A DNA stretch of 64,000 nt, from the NCBI RefSeq assembly GCF_016093295.1, contig NZ_JAEDAL010000003.1, positions 186,001 through 250,000 of the forward strand, read 5' to 3'. Under the pieces are notes generated by a model. The model saw nothing but the letters and a program-made list of their open reading frames with translations, was not told the DNA's origin and did not search any database. The number at the start of each line of letters is the position of its first letter. Position 1 is the first letter of the stretch. A program made the translations under genes and the position numbers. This document shows, one piece after another, positions 40,128 through 48,742 of this stretch. Source of the DNA: Inhella gelatinilytica. GTDB lineage: Bacteria; Pseudomonadota; Gammaproteobacteria; Burkholderiales; Burkholderiaceae_C.

Positions 40128-40598
40128 TCAACCGCGAGGGCGAGGGGCTTGACGAGCCGCTTGCACTTCGGCCTGCCGCACCTGCGCGGCCACGCGGTCC
40201 AGCACTCCGTTGACGTACTTGTGGCCATCGGTGCCGCCAAAGCCCTTGGCCAATTCCACGGCCTCGTTGATGACGACCTTGTAGGGCACGTCCAAGCAGT
40301 GGTGCAACTCGTACGCGCCAATCATCAGCGCGGCGTGCTCGATGGGGGAGAGGTCTTTGGTCGGGCGATCCACGTGGGCCGCCAAGGCGCCATCAAGCGC
40401 TGCCGCCTCCCGAATGCAGCCGTGCAGCAGCAAGTCCAGATGAGCTTGATCGCACTTGTGATAGGCCGCTTGGTCTCGCAAATGGGCATCGATCGCGCCG
40501 GCATCGTCGCCTGTGAGCAGCCACTGATAGAGGCCTTGCAGCGCCACCTGGCGCGATTGGCGTCGGGCTTGTCGGGTCTTGGTGGGCGCAGCGGTCAC
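40128..40598 (-). CDS. nusB: Transcription antitermination factor NusB
   Basis: All-helical RNA-binding factor needed for rRNA antitermination. 156 residues: [19 protein letters not shown] at the N-terminus, [18 protein letters not shown] and the C-terminal [27 protein letters not shown] region, landmarks [12 protein letters not shown] and KYVNGVLD. It overlaps the ribH stop by four bases; the ribBA-ribH-nusB order is standard for proteobacteria. Confidence 0.97.
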   Translation of the reverse strand: MTAAPTKTRQARRQSRQVALQGLYQWLLTGDDAGAIDAHLRDQAAYHKCDQAHLDLLLHGCIREAAALDGALAAHVDRPTKDLSPIEHAALMIGAYELHHCLDVPYKVVINEAVELAKGFGGTDGHKYVNGVLDRVAAQVRQAEVQAARQAPRPRG

Positions 40599-41071
40599 AG
40601 GGATTCTCCGTTTTGATGAGGAGCCAGCCGCTCCACCAGGCGCGCCATCTCCACGGCGACTTGAGCGGCTTCACGCCCTTTTTCAACGCGAGCCCAAGCC
40701 TGCGCTTCGTTTTCGACCGTCAGGATGACATTGGCGATGGGTAGGTGATGGTCCAAGCCCACCCGCGTTACCCCAGCGCCACTTTCGTTGGCCACCAGTT
40801 CAAAGTGATAGGTTTCCCCGCGAATGACACAGCCCAACACCACCAGCGCATCCACCTGGCCTTGACGCGCCAAGGCCTGCAATGCCAAGGGCGCTTCCAA
40901 TGCCCCTGGAACTTCTTCTCGGGCCACCACACGGGCCCCCAGGCGCGTCAGTTCGGTTTCGCACGCTTGTTGCAAGGCCGAGGTCAACGCGTCATTGAAG
41001 CGGCAGCGCACCAAGCCGATCCGAAGTCCATCCCCCCGGACTTCCTGAGTTCCGCGATCAGCGTGCTGCAT
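40595..41071 (-). CDS. ribH: 6,7-dimethyl-8-ribityllumazine synthase
   Basis: Condenses 5-amino-6-ribitylaminouracil with 3,4-dihydroxy-2-butanone-4-phosphate. 158 residues. [19 protein letters not shown] at the N-terminus, [36 protein letters not shown] and the catalytic-His region. It overlaps ribBA by 14 bases and nusB by four, so the three genes are read as one unit. Confidence 0.97.
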   Translation of the reverse strand: MQHADRGTQEVRGDGLRIGLVRCRFNDALTSALQQACETELTRLGARVVAREEVPGALEAPLALQALARQGQVDALVVLGCVIRGETYHFELVANESGAGVTRVGLDHHLPIANVILTVENEAQAWARVEKGREAAQVAVEMARLVERLAPHQNGESL

Positions 41072-42158
41072 GCGAGCCCTCTTTGGCGACGAAGCCGGTG
41101 ACTTCCAACCCGAAGCCTGCCATGCTGGGCATGCGCCGCGGGCTGCCGAGCAGCCTCATGCGGTGCACCCCAAGGTGGCGCAAGATTTGGGCGCCGACAC
41201 CATAAATTCGGACATCCCCCACGCTGCCAGCCGGCGCCTGTGTTGCGGCACCAAACTGGGCACTCAGGTCTCCCGAGCCCACATTGAGCAAAACGGCGAC
41301 GCCGGCTGGGCTTTGGGCCAGCTCTGCCAAAGCCGCGTCCAAGGGCCACGAGTGGCGGGCGCTGTCGACTTCCAGCACGTCCAGAACCGACAGGGGCTCG
41401 TGAACACGGACCGGTACCTCCTCGGCGACCGTCCAGCTCCCTTTGTGCAAGCTCAGGTGTTCGCCGCCGCTGCGGTCGCGGTACAGCGTCGCGGTGAAGG
41501 AGCCGTGGCGGGTGGTGAGCGGGCGCTGGTGCACCACGTCAATCAAGGTCTCATGACGGCTGCGGTATTCGATCAGGCTGGCGATGGTGCCGATCTTGAG
41601 CCCATGTTCTGCGCAGAACTGCTCCAAGTCCGGTAGGCGGGCCATGGTGCCGTCGTCGTTCATGATTTCGCAGATCACCGCTGCGGGGCTCAAGCCCGCC
41701 ATGCGGGCCAAATCACAACCCGCTTCGGTGTGCCCGGCGCGCATCAAAACGCCGCCGTCTTGGGCCTGCAGCGGGAAGATGTGACCGGGTTGCACCAAGT
41801 CCTGGGGCTGGGCGTCGGCAGCCACGGCGGCTTGGACCGTGCGGGCGCGATCTGCTGCGGAGATGCCCGTGGTGACGCCCGTTGCTGCTTCAATGGACAC
41901 GGTGAAGGCCGTGCCGTGCTGCGTGCCGTTGCGGCGGGTCATGGGCGGCAGCTGCAGTCGCTCGCAACGCTCCTTGGTCAGCGTCAGGCAGATCAAGCCA
42001 CGGCCGAACTTGGCCATGAAGTTGATGGCTTCGGGCGTGACACAGTCTGCCGCGAGAACCAAGTCACCTTCGTTTTCACGGTCTTCGTCGTCAATGAGAA
42101 CGACCATACGGCCGGCGGCCAGTTCGGCGACCAGTTCGGGGATGGAGGACATGGGCAT
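41058..42158 (-). CDS. ribB: 3,4-dihydroxy-2-butanone-4-phosphate synthase with degenerate GTP-cyclohydrolase-II-like domain
   Basis: 366 residues. The N-terminal about 200 residues are a full RibB domain: [54 protein letters not shown]. The C-terminal 160 residues align with the RibA fold but where RibA has its zinc-binding HSECLTGDVFGSxRCDCG region, this protein has [20 protein letters not shown] with no cysteine. The GTP cyclohydrolase II activity is therefore expected to be lost. This arrangement is known in betaproteobacteria; a separate ribA should exist elsewhere. ribD and ribH are the neighbours. Confidence 0.93.
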   Translation of the reverse strand: MPMSSIPELVAELAAGRMVVLIDDEDRENEGDLVLAADCVTPEAINFMAKFGRGLICLTLTKERCERLQLPPMTRRNGTQHGTAFTVSIEAATGVTTGISAADRARTVQAAVAADAQPQDLVQPGHIFPLQAQDGGVLMRAGHTEAGCDLARMAGLSPAAVICEIMNDDGTMARLPDLEQFCAEHGLKIGTIASLIEYRSRHETLIDVVHQRPLTTRHGSFTATLYRDRSGGEHLSLHKGSWTVAEEVPVRVHEPLSVLDVLEVDSARHSWPLDAALAELAQSPAGVAVLLNVGSGDLSAQFGAATQAPAGSVGDVRIYGVGAQILRHLGVHRMRLLGSPRRMPSMAGFGLEVTGFVAKEGSHAAR

Positions 42159-42208
42159 AGGGGCGCGATTCTAGTCGGGCGCCCCCGGGGAGACCCTGAG
42201 TGGCGTGC

Positions 42209-43345
42209 CTAGCGCCGAGGCCTCAGTCGCAGGCGCAAGTCGTCACCCACCGGATGCACGTCCATCCAGTGCCAGCGGCCGGCGTCGTCAAGGGGGCTGG
42301 GCCGAAGGGTTTCAAGGCAAGGCAGGCCGGCTCCCAGGATGCGAGGGGCTACATACAAGAGCACCTCATCGATGGCATTCGCTTCAAAAAAGCTGCCATT
42401 GAGCCGGGCACCGGCTTCAACATGGACTTCGTTCATGCCGAGCGCGCCCAGTTGCGCCAAAACTGGCATGACGGGCAAGCGGCCTTGGGCATCGAGTGCC
42501 ATCGATTCAAGCTGGGCGCCGGCGTCGCGGAGCGACTGTGCGCGCTGGGCATCGGCCTCTAGGCCATGGAATACGCGCAGCGCACCGGGGGCGTGGAGCA
42601 GGTTCGCATCGGGCGACAAGTCCAAGCGAGCGTCCAACAAGACGCGCAACGGCTGCTTGGCAATGGGGAGACGGACGTTGAGCCTTGGGTTGTCTGCCCG
42701 TGCCGTGCCGATGCCCGTGAGCAAGGCACTGGCGCGGCGCCGCCAGCGCTGCGTGTCTTCGCGTGCGGCAGGCCCGGTGATCCATTGACTGTGACCATCC
42801 GGGTGGGCGGTCCGGCCATCGAGGCTGGCGGCCCACTTCAACCGCACAAAGGGACGCCCCGTTCGCATGCGGGTCAGAAAACCAATGTTGAGCTCCGCGG
42901 CTTCGGCGGCACACGGCCCGACCTCGACGTCGATTCCCGCCGCACGAAGCCGCGCGAGGCCCTGACCGGCCACCAGGGGGTTGGGATCTTCGAGTGCCAC
43001 GACGACCCGCTGCAGGCCCGCTCGGACGAGTGCATCGCAGCAAGGCGGCGTTCGCCCGTGATGGGCGCAGGGCTCCAGCGTGACATAGGCGGTGGCAGCT
43101 CGTACGTCTTCCCCCCGGGCTTCGGCGTCCTGCAGCGCCATCACCTCCGCATGCGGCCCCCCTGCGGCCTGCGTGTGGCCTTGCCCCAGCAGACGGCCGG
43201 CTGAATCAACGATCACGCAGCCGACGCGGGGATTCGGATCGGAGAGACCAATGGCGTGGTGCGCCAACTGAAGCGCCGCCTGCATGGCGGCTTCCGGTTG
43301 AGCCACGGGGAAGAAACTGGCGAGGGGTGCGGTGGTCAAGCCCAT
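42209..43345 (-). CDS. ribD: Riboflavin biosynthesis bifunctional deaminase/reductase RibD
   Basis: 378 residues. The N-terminal deaminase has HAEVMALQDAE and the zinc-binding PCAHHGRTPPCCDALV; the C-terminal reductase has RPFVRLKWAASLDGRTAHPDG and ASALLTGIGTARADNP. The two domains catalyse consecutive steps after GTP cyclohydrolase II. It is 50 bases upstream of ribB in the same direction. No FMN riboswitch was recognised upstream; the riboflavin synthase gene (ribE) is not in the window. Confidence 0.96.
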   Translation of the reverse strand: MGLTTAPLASFFPVAQPEAAMQAALQLAHHAIGLSDPNPRVGCVIVDSAGRLLGQGHTQAAGGPHAEVMALQDAEARGEDVRAATAYVTLEPCAHHGRTPPCCDALVRAGLQRVVVALEDPNPLVAGQGLARLRAAGIDVEVGPCAAEAAELNIGFLTRMRTGRPFVRLKWAASLDGRTAHPDGHSQWITGPAAREDTQRWRRRASALLTGIGTARADNPRLNVRLPIAKQPLRVLLDARLDLSPDANLLHAPGALRVFHGLEADAQRAQSLRDAGAQLESMALDAQGRLPVMPVLAQLGALGMNEVHVEAGARLNGSFFEANAIDEVLLYVAPRILGAGLPCLETLRPSPLDDAGRWHWMDVHPVGDDLRLRLRPRR

Positions 43346-43403
43346 TCGATCAGTCTAGGGCTACAGGGCGTGTGCGGACCGGGCTCACGCGGTTGGAGCG
43401 CCG

Positions 43404-43832
43404 TCAGGGCGACGCGGGAGGTGCTCCCGGGCCCGCAGGCGACAGGCGCTCGCGCGCGCTGAGTCGGGCGTCGGGAAGCGGCGCCACCTGTGCCAGGTGC
43501 AAGTGGTGGGTCACGCCCGTTGCGTCTTGCCAGAGCACCTGACCCCGCACCAAACGGCCCGCCACACCGCCCTCGTCGGTCTCCAGCGTGACCGTCAACT
43601 CGAGCCCTTGCGGCATATCGGGGGCAGGCATGTGGCTCGGGTCCAGCGCATGGGCCAAGGCCTGCTGCAAGTGGTGGGTTGCCTGCGCCACCTGCCTTGA
43701 TTGGGTCGCGCCGCGTTGAACCTGGGCCTGCACCGCGGACAGCCCGAGAAGTCCGACGGAACTGATCAGGAGTGCCATCAAGGCTTCGAGCAGGGTCACC
43801 CCCCGACAGGAATGGGTGGGGCGGGGGCTCAT
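43404..43832 (-). CDS. PilV-like minor pilin
   Basis: 142 residues. A type IV prepilin leader: the site is CRG-VTLLEALMALLISSVGLLG, with Gly at -1 and Glu at +5. A long amphipathic helix (GLSAVQAQVQRGATQSRQVAQATHH; first part given only) follows, then a small globular part. The pilV name is used for the last prepilin in such clusters; it overlaps the PilX-like gene by four bases. ribD starts 59 bases downstream. Confidence 0.82.
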   Translation of the reverse strand: MSPRPTHSCRGVTLLEALMALLISSVGLLGLSAVQAQVQRGATQSRQVAQATHHLQQALAHALDPSHMPAPDMPQGLELTVTLETDEGGVAGRLVRGQVLWQDATGVTHHLHLAQVAPLPDARLSARERLSPAGPGAPPASP

Positions 43833-45058
43833 GTTGACTCCCGTCCGCCCGGGAAGCGGACCCAACGCCCCACGTGTCGCGCGAGCGAGGTCAGATGCTG
43901 CGGTGTGGCAACGACTTGGGTGGGGCCGGCAAACACCCAGTCCCCAGCCGACAACAAGCCGCCATGAAGTTCGCCCCCGCCCACCCACTGGCCGCCCGCT
44001 GCCGCTACCAATAGCCCGTGATGGACCAGGGGCGCCCCCACGGTCACGGCGCCGGAGGCCACAACCAAGATCGGGCGATCGGGGCGCCCCAGCGTGACGG
44101 GTCGGCCGATGGTCAACGGCCCATCGACCCAGATCAAGCGTTCACCCTGGGCCACACGCTGCACCAAGGCATCGGCGCAGTCGTCCGCGCAGCGCAGCGG
44201 CTGGAGTTGCAACAGGCTCGGGAACTCAGCCGGGGACACGCCCAGCCAGGGCATGAGGAAATCCTGGGCGTCTTGCGGGGCGGTGCTGCTGTCAAGCTGT
44301 ACCAAGGTGTCGGCGGGAATGCCGGGCGGCGCGATCAGGTTCTGAGCGGCAGATTCCCATGGGGCACCCACGCGAATCCAGGGGCCAATGGCGGTTGCGC
44401 TTTCGATCCGGACGCCGGCATGGGTGGAGAGTCGTCCTTGGATGGACAGGGCAACGCCCGGCGTGTTGGCCAGCGCGCTGACCCAACGCACTTGTTCGCT
44501 GATCCGGGCTGACGCCACCAGACCCACGTCCGCTGCGGGCACTGAGGCCGCGCAAACGGTGTCGACTCGCGTGCAGGCTTGGGCCCGGAGTCTCAGGCCC
44601 TGCGAACTGGGGCTCAAGCGCAACTGAACCGTCGCAGCGTGGTCCGCCCCGGGGTCGGTGGCTTCGCCTGATTCCGGTTGTCCGGGGCAGGCGCACTGCC
44701 AAGACCCCTGCGTGCCCAGGCGGCAATGCAAGGCAACCGCCTCGGCGTCTGTCAATTTGAGCGACCATGCGCCGTTGGCAGTGGGGTCCAGCCACAGTTC
44801 CCGAGCGCTCAACCCGGACGGCGAGCAGCCGGGCCATCCTGACTCGCGATTGAGGAGTTGGTGAAGGGTCCGAAGGCCGTTTTCTGCGGCCGTCTGGGCA
44901 CGTACCCATTCGAGGTCGAGTTGCACCATGCGTTGGGCCAGCACTTCGTGGCGCTGGGCGTACACCGACATCAGGGCGGCGCCCAACAGCAGGGCCAGAA
45001 CCGAGACGAGCGTGGCCAGGCCGCGCTGGGAACGTGCGGTCTGTGGTGTCATGGGCAA
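43829..45058 (-). CDS. PilX-like pilus assembly protein, unusually large
   Basis: 409 residues, about twice the usual PilX length. The N-terminus (RSQRGLATLVSVLALLLGAAL) has the PilX-type hydrophobic segment without the Glu+5. The body has many cysteines (GCSPS, CRLGTQGSWQCACPG, CTRVDTVCAA, CADDC) and a C-terminal beta-rich, repeat-like part (LGRPDRPILVVASGAVTVG, LLVAAAGGQWVGGGEL, LLSAGDWVFAG). It overlaps pilV and pilW. The extra domain may take over part of the role of the missing PilY1; that is inference. Confidence 0.72.
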   Translation of the reverse strand: MPMTPQTARSQRGLATLVSVLALLLGAALMSVYAQRHEVLAQRMVQLDLEWVRAQTAAENGLRTLHQLLNRESGWPGCSPSGLSARELWLDPTANGAWSLKLTDAEAVALHCRLGTQGSWQCACPGQPESGEATDPGADHAATVQLRLSPSSQGLRLRAQACTRVDTVCAASVPAADVGLVASARISEQVRWVSALANTPGVALSIQGRLSTHAGVRIESATAIGPWIRVGAPWESAAQNLIAPPGIPADTLVQLDSSTAPQDAQDFLMPWLGVSPAEFPSLLQLQPLRCADDCADALVQRVAQGERLIWVDGPLTIGRPVTLGRPDRPILVVASGAVTVGAPLVHHGLLVAAAGGQWVGGGELHGGLLSAGDWVFAGPTQVVATPQHLTSLARHVGRWVRFPGGREST

Positions 45059-45714
45059 ACCGGGGTCAACAGAATCGGGGGGAGGGCGAGGGCCAAGGTG
45101 CGCGACTCCATCACGTGGGGGTCGCCGCGAACGTGGGCCTCCATCTGAAGGCGAACGTGGCGTTCCACCAGTGTCGGCGTGGCTGCGCAGGCCCCTGTTT
45201 CGTGCACCGGGTGACTGGGGTGATGCTCAATTTGGAGATCGAAACGGCGCACGTGAAGCAGAGACCGATCCGTCAGCGGTTGGAACCCGCCATCGTTAAC
45301 CCGCATCTCGAGCTGCCCCTCTCGCAGTCGAACGGCGCGGAGTTGAACCGTCCCTTCTGTGCTGTCCGGTAAGCGGTGGCGTAGGTTGAGGGTTGGAGGC
45401 TCGGGGGAGATATACACGGTCCCCTCCGGTCCGTAGGCTTCGGCTTCCGCCAGACCGATGCCCGCGCGTTGCACTTCGCGTTCCAGAATGCGCAGCGTCG
45501 CGCGCACCTCGTCCTGCAAGCGCAATTGCAGGTGGGTGTTCCGGTGCGTTTGGGCTTGCCCCAGGGTCAGGCTGCTGGCGCCCCCCAGGACAAAGAGCCC
45601 CACAAAAGTACCCATCAGCAGCTCCAGCACGCTGACGCCGCATTGACGGACTCGGCTCAGCCGCCCCGCGCGCATACCGTACCCTGATCGAGGGGAGTGA
45701 CGAACGGCTTTCAT
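45049..45714 (-). CDS. PilW-like minor pilin
   Basis: 221 residues. Prepilin-like segment CGVSVLELLMGTFVGLFVLGG with Gly at -1 and Glu at +5. The ATG at 45714 overlaps the stop of the upstream pilin gene (ATGA). The remaining sequence has ILEREVQRAGIGLAEAEAYG, which is typical for PilW proteins, and a C-terminal beta-rich part. It overlaps the PilX-like gene by 10 bases. Confidence 0.8.
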   Translation of the reverse strand: MKAVRHSPRSGYGMRAGRLSRVRQCGVSVLELLMGTFVGLFVLGGASSLTLGQAQTHRNTHLQLRLQDEVRATLRILEREVQRAGIGLAEAEAYGPEGTVYISPEPPTLNLRHRLPDSTEGTVQLRAVRLREGQLEMRVNDGGFQPLTDRSLLHVRRFDLQIEHHPSHPVHETGACAATPTLVERHVRLQMEAHVRGDPHVMESRTLALALPPILLTPVCP

Positions 45715-46160
45715 TGGGGCCAGCACTCGCGCTGGGTGTCAAAGCCACTGGCCGCCTGCGCACCATGGACCAGGTGGCCCCGCGTGCTGACAAGATGAAA
45801 CGAGGCGCAGGTCCCGTCGTGGGACTGTGGGCTGCTGCTGAGGGCTTGGATTGTCAAGCGGTAGCCCTGCGCGTCACCCGACTGAAGCCGCGCTTCGTAA
45901 TGCCCCCGGGGTGACACCGCGCGGACACCGTACGGCTGCAGCAAGCCCAGGGCATCGGCATACCGACGATGCTGTAGGTAGTGCGCAGATTGCGCCGCTT
46001 CAATTTGTTGGGCCAGTTGGTGCGCGTCGGCACGCCGGCCTTTCTGGGCCGCCGCGGTCCAGGAGGGCAGGGCCATCCCGGCCACCGTTGAGCCCAAGGC
46101 CATAGCGACTGTGAGTTCAATCAGACTCACCCCCCGACCCTTGTGCGTTCTGCGTTGCAT
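45711..46160 (-). CDS. PilE-like type IV pilin
   Basis: 149 residues with a type III signal: KGRGVSLIELTVAMALGSTVAG (processing after Gly, Glu at +5). Central region QIEAAQSAHYLQHRRYADAL and C-terminal Cys pair region CASFHLV ... RECWPQ, typical of a minor pilin D-region. SD GGAGAGGAAC precedes the ATG at 46160. Minor rather than major pilin is inferred from its place in a fimT-pilW-pilX-pilV cluster. Confidence 0.78.
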   Translation of the reverse strand: MQRRTHKGRGVSLIELTVAMALGSTVAGMALPSWTAAAQKGRRADAHQLAQQIEAAQSAHYLQHRRYADALGLLQPYGVRAVSPRGHYEARLQSGDAQGYRLTIQALSSSPQSHDGTCASFHLVSTRGHLVHGAQAASGFDTQRECWPQ

Positions 46161-46180
46161 GGTTCCTCTCCTGGACTGAA

Positions 46181-46720
46181 TCAAGCGGCACACGCTGGTG
46201 CGTTGTAGAGCGACCGGTGGGTGACGCAGGTGCGAACCCGCCCTGTCAAGGCCACCACTTGGTCCCCACGTTCGCCGTCCGGTGCAGCAATCGAAAAGGT
46301 CGCAGTGGGGGTGACCGTGGCGTAGCGGGGCTCGAAGCGAAGGGCGCTGGCGGTCGCGCTCAAGCGCAAGCGAGACGTTGCGGGCACGTCGTGGGTTTTC
46401 AGGACCTGAGCTTCATCAAGGCACTGTGCGGCCCCACCGACTTGGCAGCTGCAGGCCTGCTGGGGCCCGGCAAACAGGATGTAGCAGCTGCCGGCGGTCG
46501 AGTGGTTGACCCGCAGCTGGATGGGTTGATGGCCACTGAGCGCGAGTTGGCGCGCCCACTGCAGATCGGACTGCACGGATTCCAGGTGTACCCGGTGGCG
46601 CACCCGCAGCAACCATCGGTCCAGCGCCGGTGCGGCGATGGCCATCACGAGGCCCAGGATGGCCAAGGCCACCAGGGCTTCGACCAGGGTGAAACCTGCC
46701 TGGCGGTGTGATCGATCCAT
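46181..46720 (-). CDS. FimT/GspH-type minor pilin
   Basis: 179 residues. Prepilin site QAGFTLVEALVALAILGLVMAI (landmarks GFTLVEALVALAI), with Phe at +1 and Glu at +5. The soluble domain includes RVHLESVQSDLQWARQLALS, the FimT/GspH landmark, and LRVNHSTAGSCYILFAG with further cysteines. First gene of the pilin cluster; SD AGGAGGGG before the ATG at 46720. Separated from nrdR by 127 bases containing a strong hairpin. Confidence 0.85.
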   Translation of the reverse strand: MDRSHRQAGFTLVEALVALAILGLVMAIAAPALDRWLLRVRHRVHLESVQSDLQWARQLALSGHQPIQLRVNHSTAGSCYILFAGPQQACSCQVGGAAQCLDEAQVLKTHDVPATSRLRLSATASALRFEPRYATVTPTATFSIAAPDGERGDQVVALTGRVRTCVTHRSLYNAPACAA

Positions 46721-46795
46721 GGTGCGCTCCCCTCCTGTTGTGGAATGGGCGCACTCTAAGAATGGAAAAGGGGGACGTCAGGCCCCCCAAAACGG

Positions 46796-46815
46796 GGCCC
46801 CCTTTTGAGGGGGCC
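46796..46815 (-). terminator. GC-rich hairpin after nrdR, possible terminator
   Basis: GGCCCCC/GGGGGCC stem of seven pairs with a six-base TCAAAA loop when read on the minus strand; a TTTT follows three bases later in a second overlapping CCCCGTTTTGGGG hairpin. It lies 33 bases past the nrdR stop and before fimT. It may end nrdR transcripts or attenuate reading into the pilin cluster. The T-run is short, so confidence is limited. Confidence 0.45.
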
Positions 46816-46847
46816 GTGGGATCCGCGGGGCCCGAACGGGGCGGTGC

Positions 46848-47291
46848 CTAGATTTCTCCAATCAATTGCCGGAACTCATCGATGTCCTCGAAGTTCCGAT
46901 ACACCGAGGCAAAGCGCACATAGGCCACCTTGTCGATGCGCTTGAGTTCGCGCATCACCAACTCCCCCACGCGGGTGGAGCTGATCTCGCGTTCACCCAG
47001 GGTGAGCAATTGGGTTTGAATGCGCTCGATGGCACTTTCCACTTGCTCGGAACTCACCGGCCGCTTGCGCAGCGCCAGCATCATCGAAGCCCGGAGCTTG
47101 GTCGGGTCAAAGTCGGCCCGGGTGCCATCTTTCTTGACCACCAGGGGCAGGGCAATTTCTGCCCGCTCGTAGGTGGTGAAGCGCTTGTCGCAACCGTGAC
47201 AGCGCCGCCGCCGGCGCACCACATCCCCCTCGTCGGACTCGCGCGTCTCGACGACCTGGGTTTCGGTGTGGGCGCAAAACGGGCAGCGCAT
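46848..47291 (-). CDS. nrdR: Transcriptional repressor NrdR
   Basis: Zinc-finger/ATP-cone repressor of ribonucleotide reductase genes. 147 residues: [38 protein letters not shown] and the ATP-cone segment [19 protein letters not shown]. It follows glyA after 15 bases, so ZTP control of glyA may extend to nrdR. The order glyA-nrdR-ribD is common in proteobacteria, here interrupted by the pilin genes. Confidence 0.97.
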   Translation of the reverse strand: MRCPFCAHTETQVVETRESDEGDVVRRRRRCHGCDKRFTTYERAEIALPLVVKKDGTRADFDPTKLRASMMLALRKRPVSSEQVESAIERIQTQLLTLGEREISSTRVGELVMRELKRIDKVAYVRFASVYRNFEDIDEFRQLIGEI

Positions 47292-47306
47292 CAGGAGCAG
47301 CGGGAC

Positions 47307-48560
47307 TTAGGCGTAGACCGGGAAGGACTTGGCCAGTTGAGCGACCTCGGCCTTGACCCGCTCCAGCACCGCTGCGTCTTGCGGCGCAGCCAACACGTCG
47401 GCAATCAGATTGCCCACCTGGCGCACCTGCTCTTCGCGGAAGCCCCGCGTGGTCATGGCCGGCGTGCCAAGGCGAATGCCGCTGGTGACCATGGGCTTTT
47501 GCGGATCGTTCGGAATCGCGTTCTTGTTGCAGGTCATGTGGGCCGCGCCGAGCAGGGCCTCGGCTTCCTTGCCCGTCAGGTTCATCGGGCGCAGGTCGAC
47601 CAGCATGACGTGGCTTTCCGTACGGCCCGAGACGATGCGCAGGCCGCGGGCGGTCAGCGTTTCGGCCAACACCTGGGCGTTCTTCACGACTTGTTCTTGG
47701 TAGGCCTTGAAGTCCGGCGAGGCCGCCTCCTTGAAGGCCACAGCCTTGCCCGCGATCACGTGCATCAGCGGGCCGCCTTGGAGACCGGGGAAGACGGCGC
47801 TGTTGATTTTCTTGGCGATGGCCTCGTCATTCATCAAGATGACGCCCCCGCGCGGCCCGCGCAAGCTCTTGTGCGTGGTCGACGTGACCACGTCGGCATG
47901 CGGCACGGGGTTGGGGTAGACGCCTGCGGCGATCAGGCCGGCGTAGTGCGCCATGTCCACCATCAGGTAGGCGCCCACCGCCTTGGCGACCTTGGCAAAG
48001 CGTTCGAAGTCGATGCGCAGGCTGTAAGCCGAGGCGCCGGCGATGATGAGCTTGGGCTTGTGCTCGTGGGCCAGACGCTCCATGGCGTCGTAATCAATGG
48101 CCTCTTCGGCATTCAGGCCATAGCTCACGACCTTGAACCATTTGCCGCTCATGTTGAGCGACATGCCGTGCGTCAGGTGGCCGCCCTCGGCCAGGCTCAT
48201 GCCCAGGATGGTGTCGCCCGGGTTCAGCAGAGCCAGAAACACCGCCTGGTTGGCCTGCGAGCCGCTGTTCGGTTGCACGTTGGCGAAATTGGCGCCATAG
48301 AGCTGCTTGAGGCGATCGATGGCCAGCTGCTCGGCCACATCGACATACTCGCAGCCGCCGTAGTAGCGTTTGCCGGGGTACCCCTCGGCGTACTTGTTGG
48401 TGAGTTGGCTGCCTTGGGCTTGCATCACCGCGCGCGAGGTGTAGTTCTCACTGGCGATGAGTTCGATGTGGTCTTCCTGGCGCTGGGTTTCGTTGGCGAT
48501 GGCGGCCCAAAGTTCGGCATCCGCTTGCGGCAGGTCGAGGCGGGAGAGGGTGATGCTCAT
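47307..48560 (-). CDS. glyA: Serine hydroxymethyltransferase
   Basis: PLP enzyme that interconverts serine and glycine while charging tetrahydrofolate with C1 units. 417 residues: [43 protein letters not shown], and the PLP lysine in [16 protein letters not shown]. Its mRNA starts with a ZTP riboswitch (48612-48716), so expression should rise when the purine/folate alarmone ZTP accumulates. nrdR follows. Confidence 0.98.
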   Translation of the reverse strand: MSITLSRLDLPQADAELWAAIANETQRQEDHIELIASENYTSRAVMQAQGSQLTNKYAEGYPGKRYYGGCEYVDVAEQLAIDRLKQLYGANFANVQPNSGSQANQAVFLALLNPGDTILGMSLAEGGHLTHGMSLNMSGKWFKVVSYGLNAEEAIDYDAMERLAHEHKPKLIIAGASAYSLRIDFERFAKVAKAVGAYLMVDMAHYAGLIAAGVYPNPVPHADVVTSTTHKSLRGPRGGVILMNDEAIAKKINSAVFPGLQGGPLMHVIAGKAVAFKEAASPDFKAYQEQVVKNAQVLAETLTARGLRIVSGRTESHVMLVDLRPMNLTGKEAEALLGAAHMTCNKNAIPNDPQKPMVTSGIRLGTPAMTTRGFREEQVRQVGNLIADVLAAPQDAAVLERVKAEVAQLAKSFPVYA

Positions 48561-48611
48561 GACGGTGTCAGGTCAAGGGTGTGGGCCCGCGCACACGGGA
48601 GCCGTGTTGCG

Positions 48612-48716
48612 GGTGGCCCAGGCGAACGGCACGAAGCGGGCTCAGCCCGGCCGCGCTTCCCGGTGGAAACCCACCTCTGGGGCACAGCCCCTTGATCGCC
48701 AGTAACGCAGCGCGGG
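48612..48716 (-). ncRNA. ZTP (pfl) riboswitch controlling glyA
   Basis: Read on the minus strand, the region has the conserved pfl-motif pieces in order: ACTGGCGA, an extra hairpin GGGGCTGTGCCCC, AGGTGGG, CCACCGGGAAGCG, a variable loop with GGGCTGAGCCC, and CGCCTGGGC. These match the ZTP aptamer consensus (for example the pattern ACUGGCG-AGGUGGG-CCACCGGGGAGCG-CGCCUGGGC). Downstream, CCCGC...GCGGG with an inner ACACGG-CTC-CCGTGT forms a second hairpin (about 48580-48614), a possible expression platform, before the glyA ATG at 48560. glyA is a known target class of this riboswitch. Confidence 0.9.
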
Positions 48717-48742
48717 CAGTGTAGCGGCGCCAGGCTTCGTGC

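Noticed and set aside
43346-43403. FMN riboswitch before ribD
   Set aside because: The gap is only 58 bases, too short for the aptamer, and no conserved RFN segments are present.
46866-48695. A 609-codon open frame antisense to glyA and nrdR
   Set aside because: Covers two well-defined genes on the other strand and has shadow-type composition.
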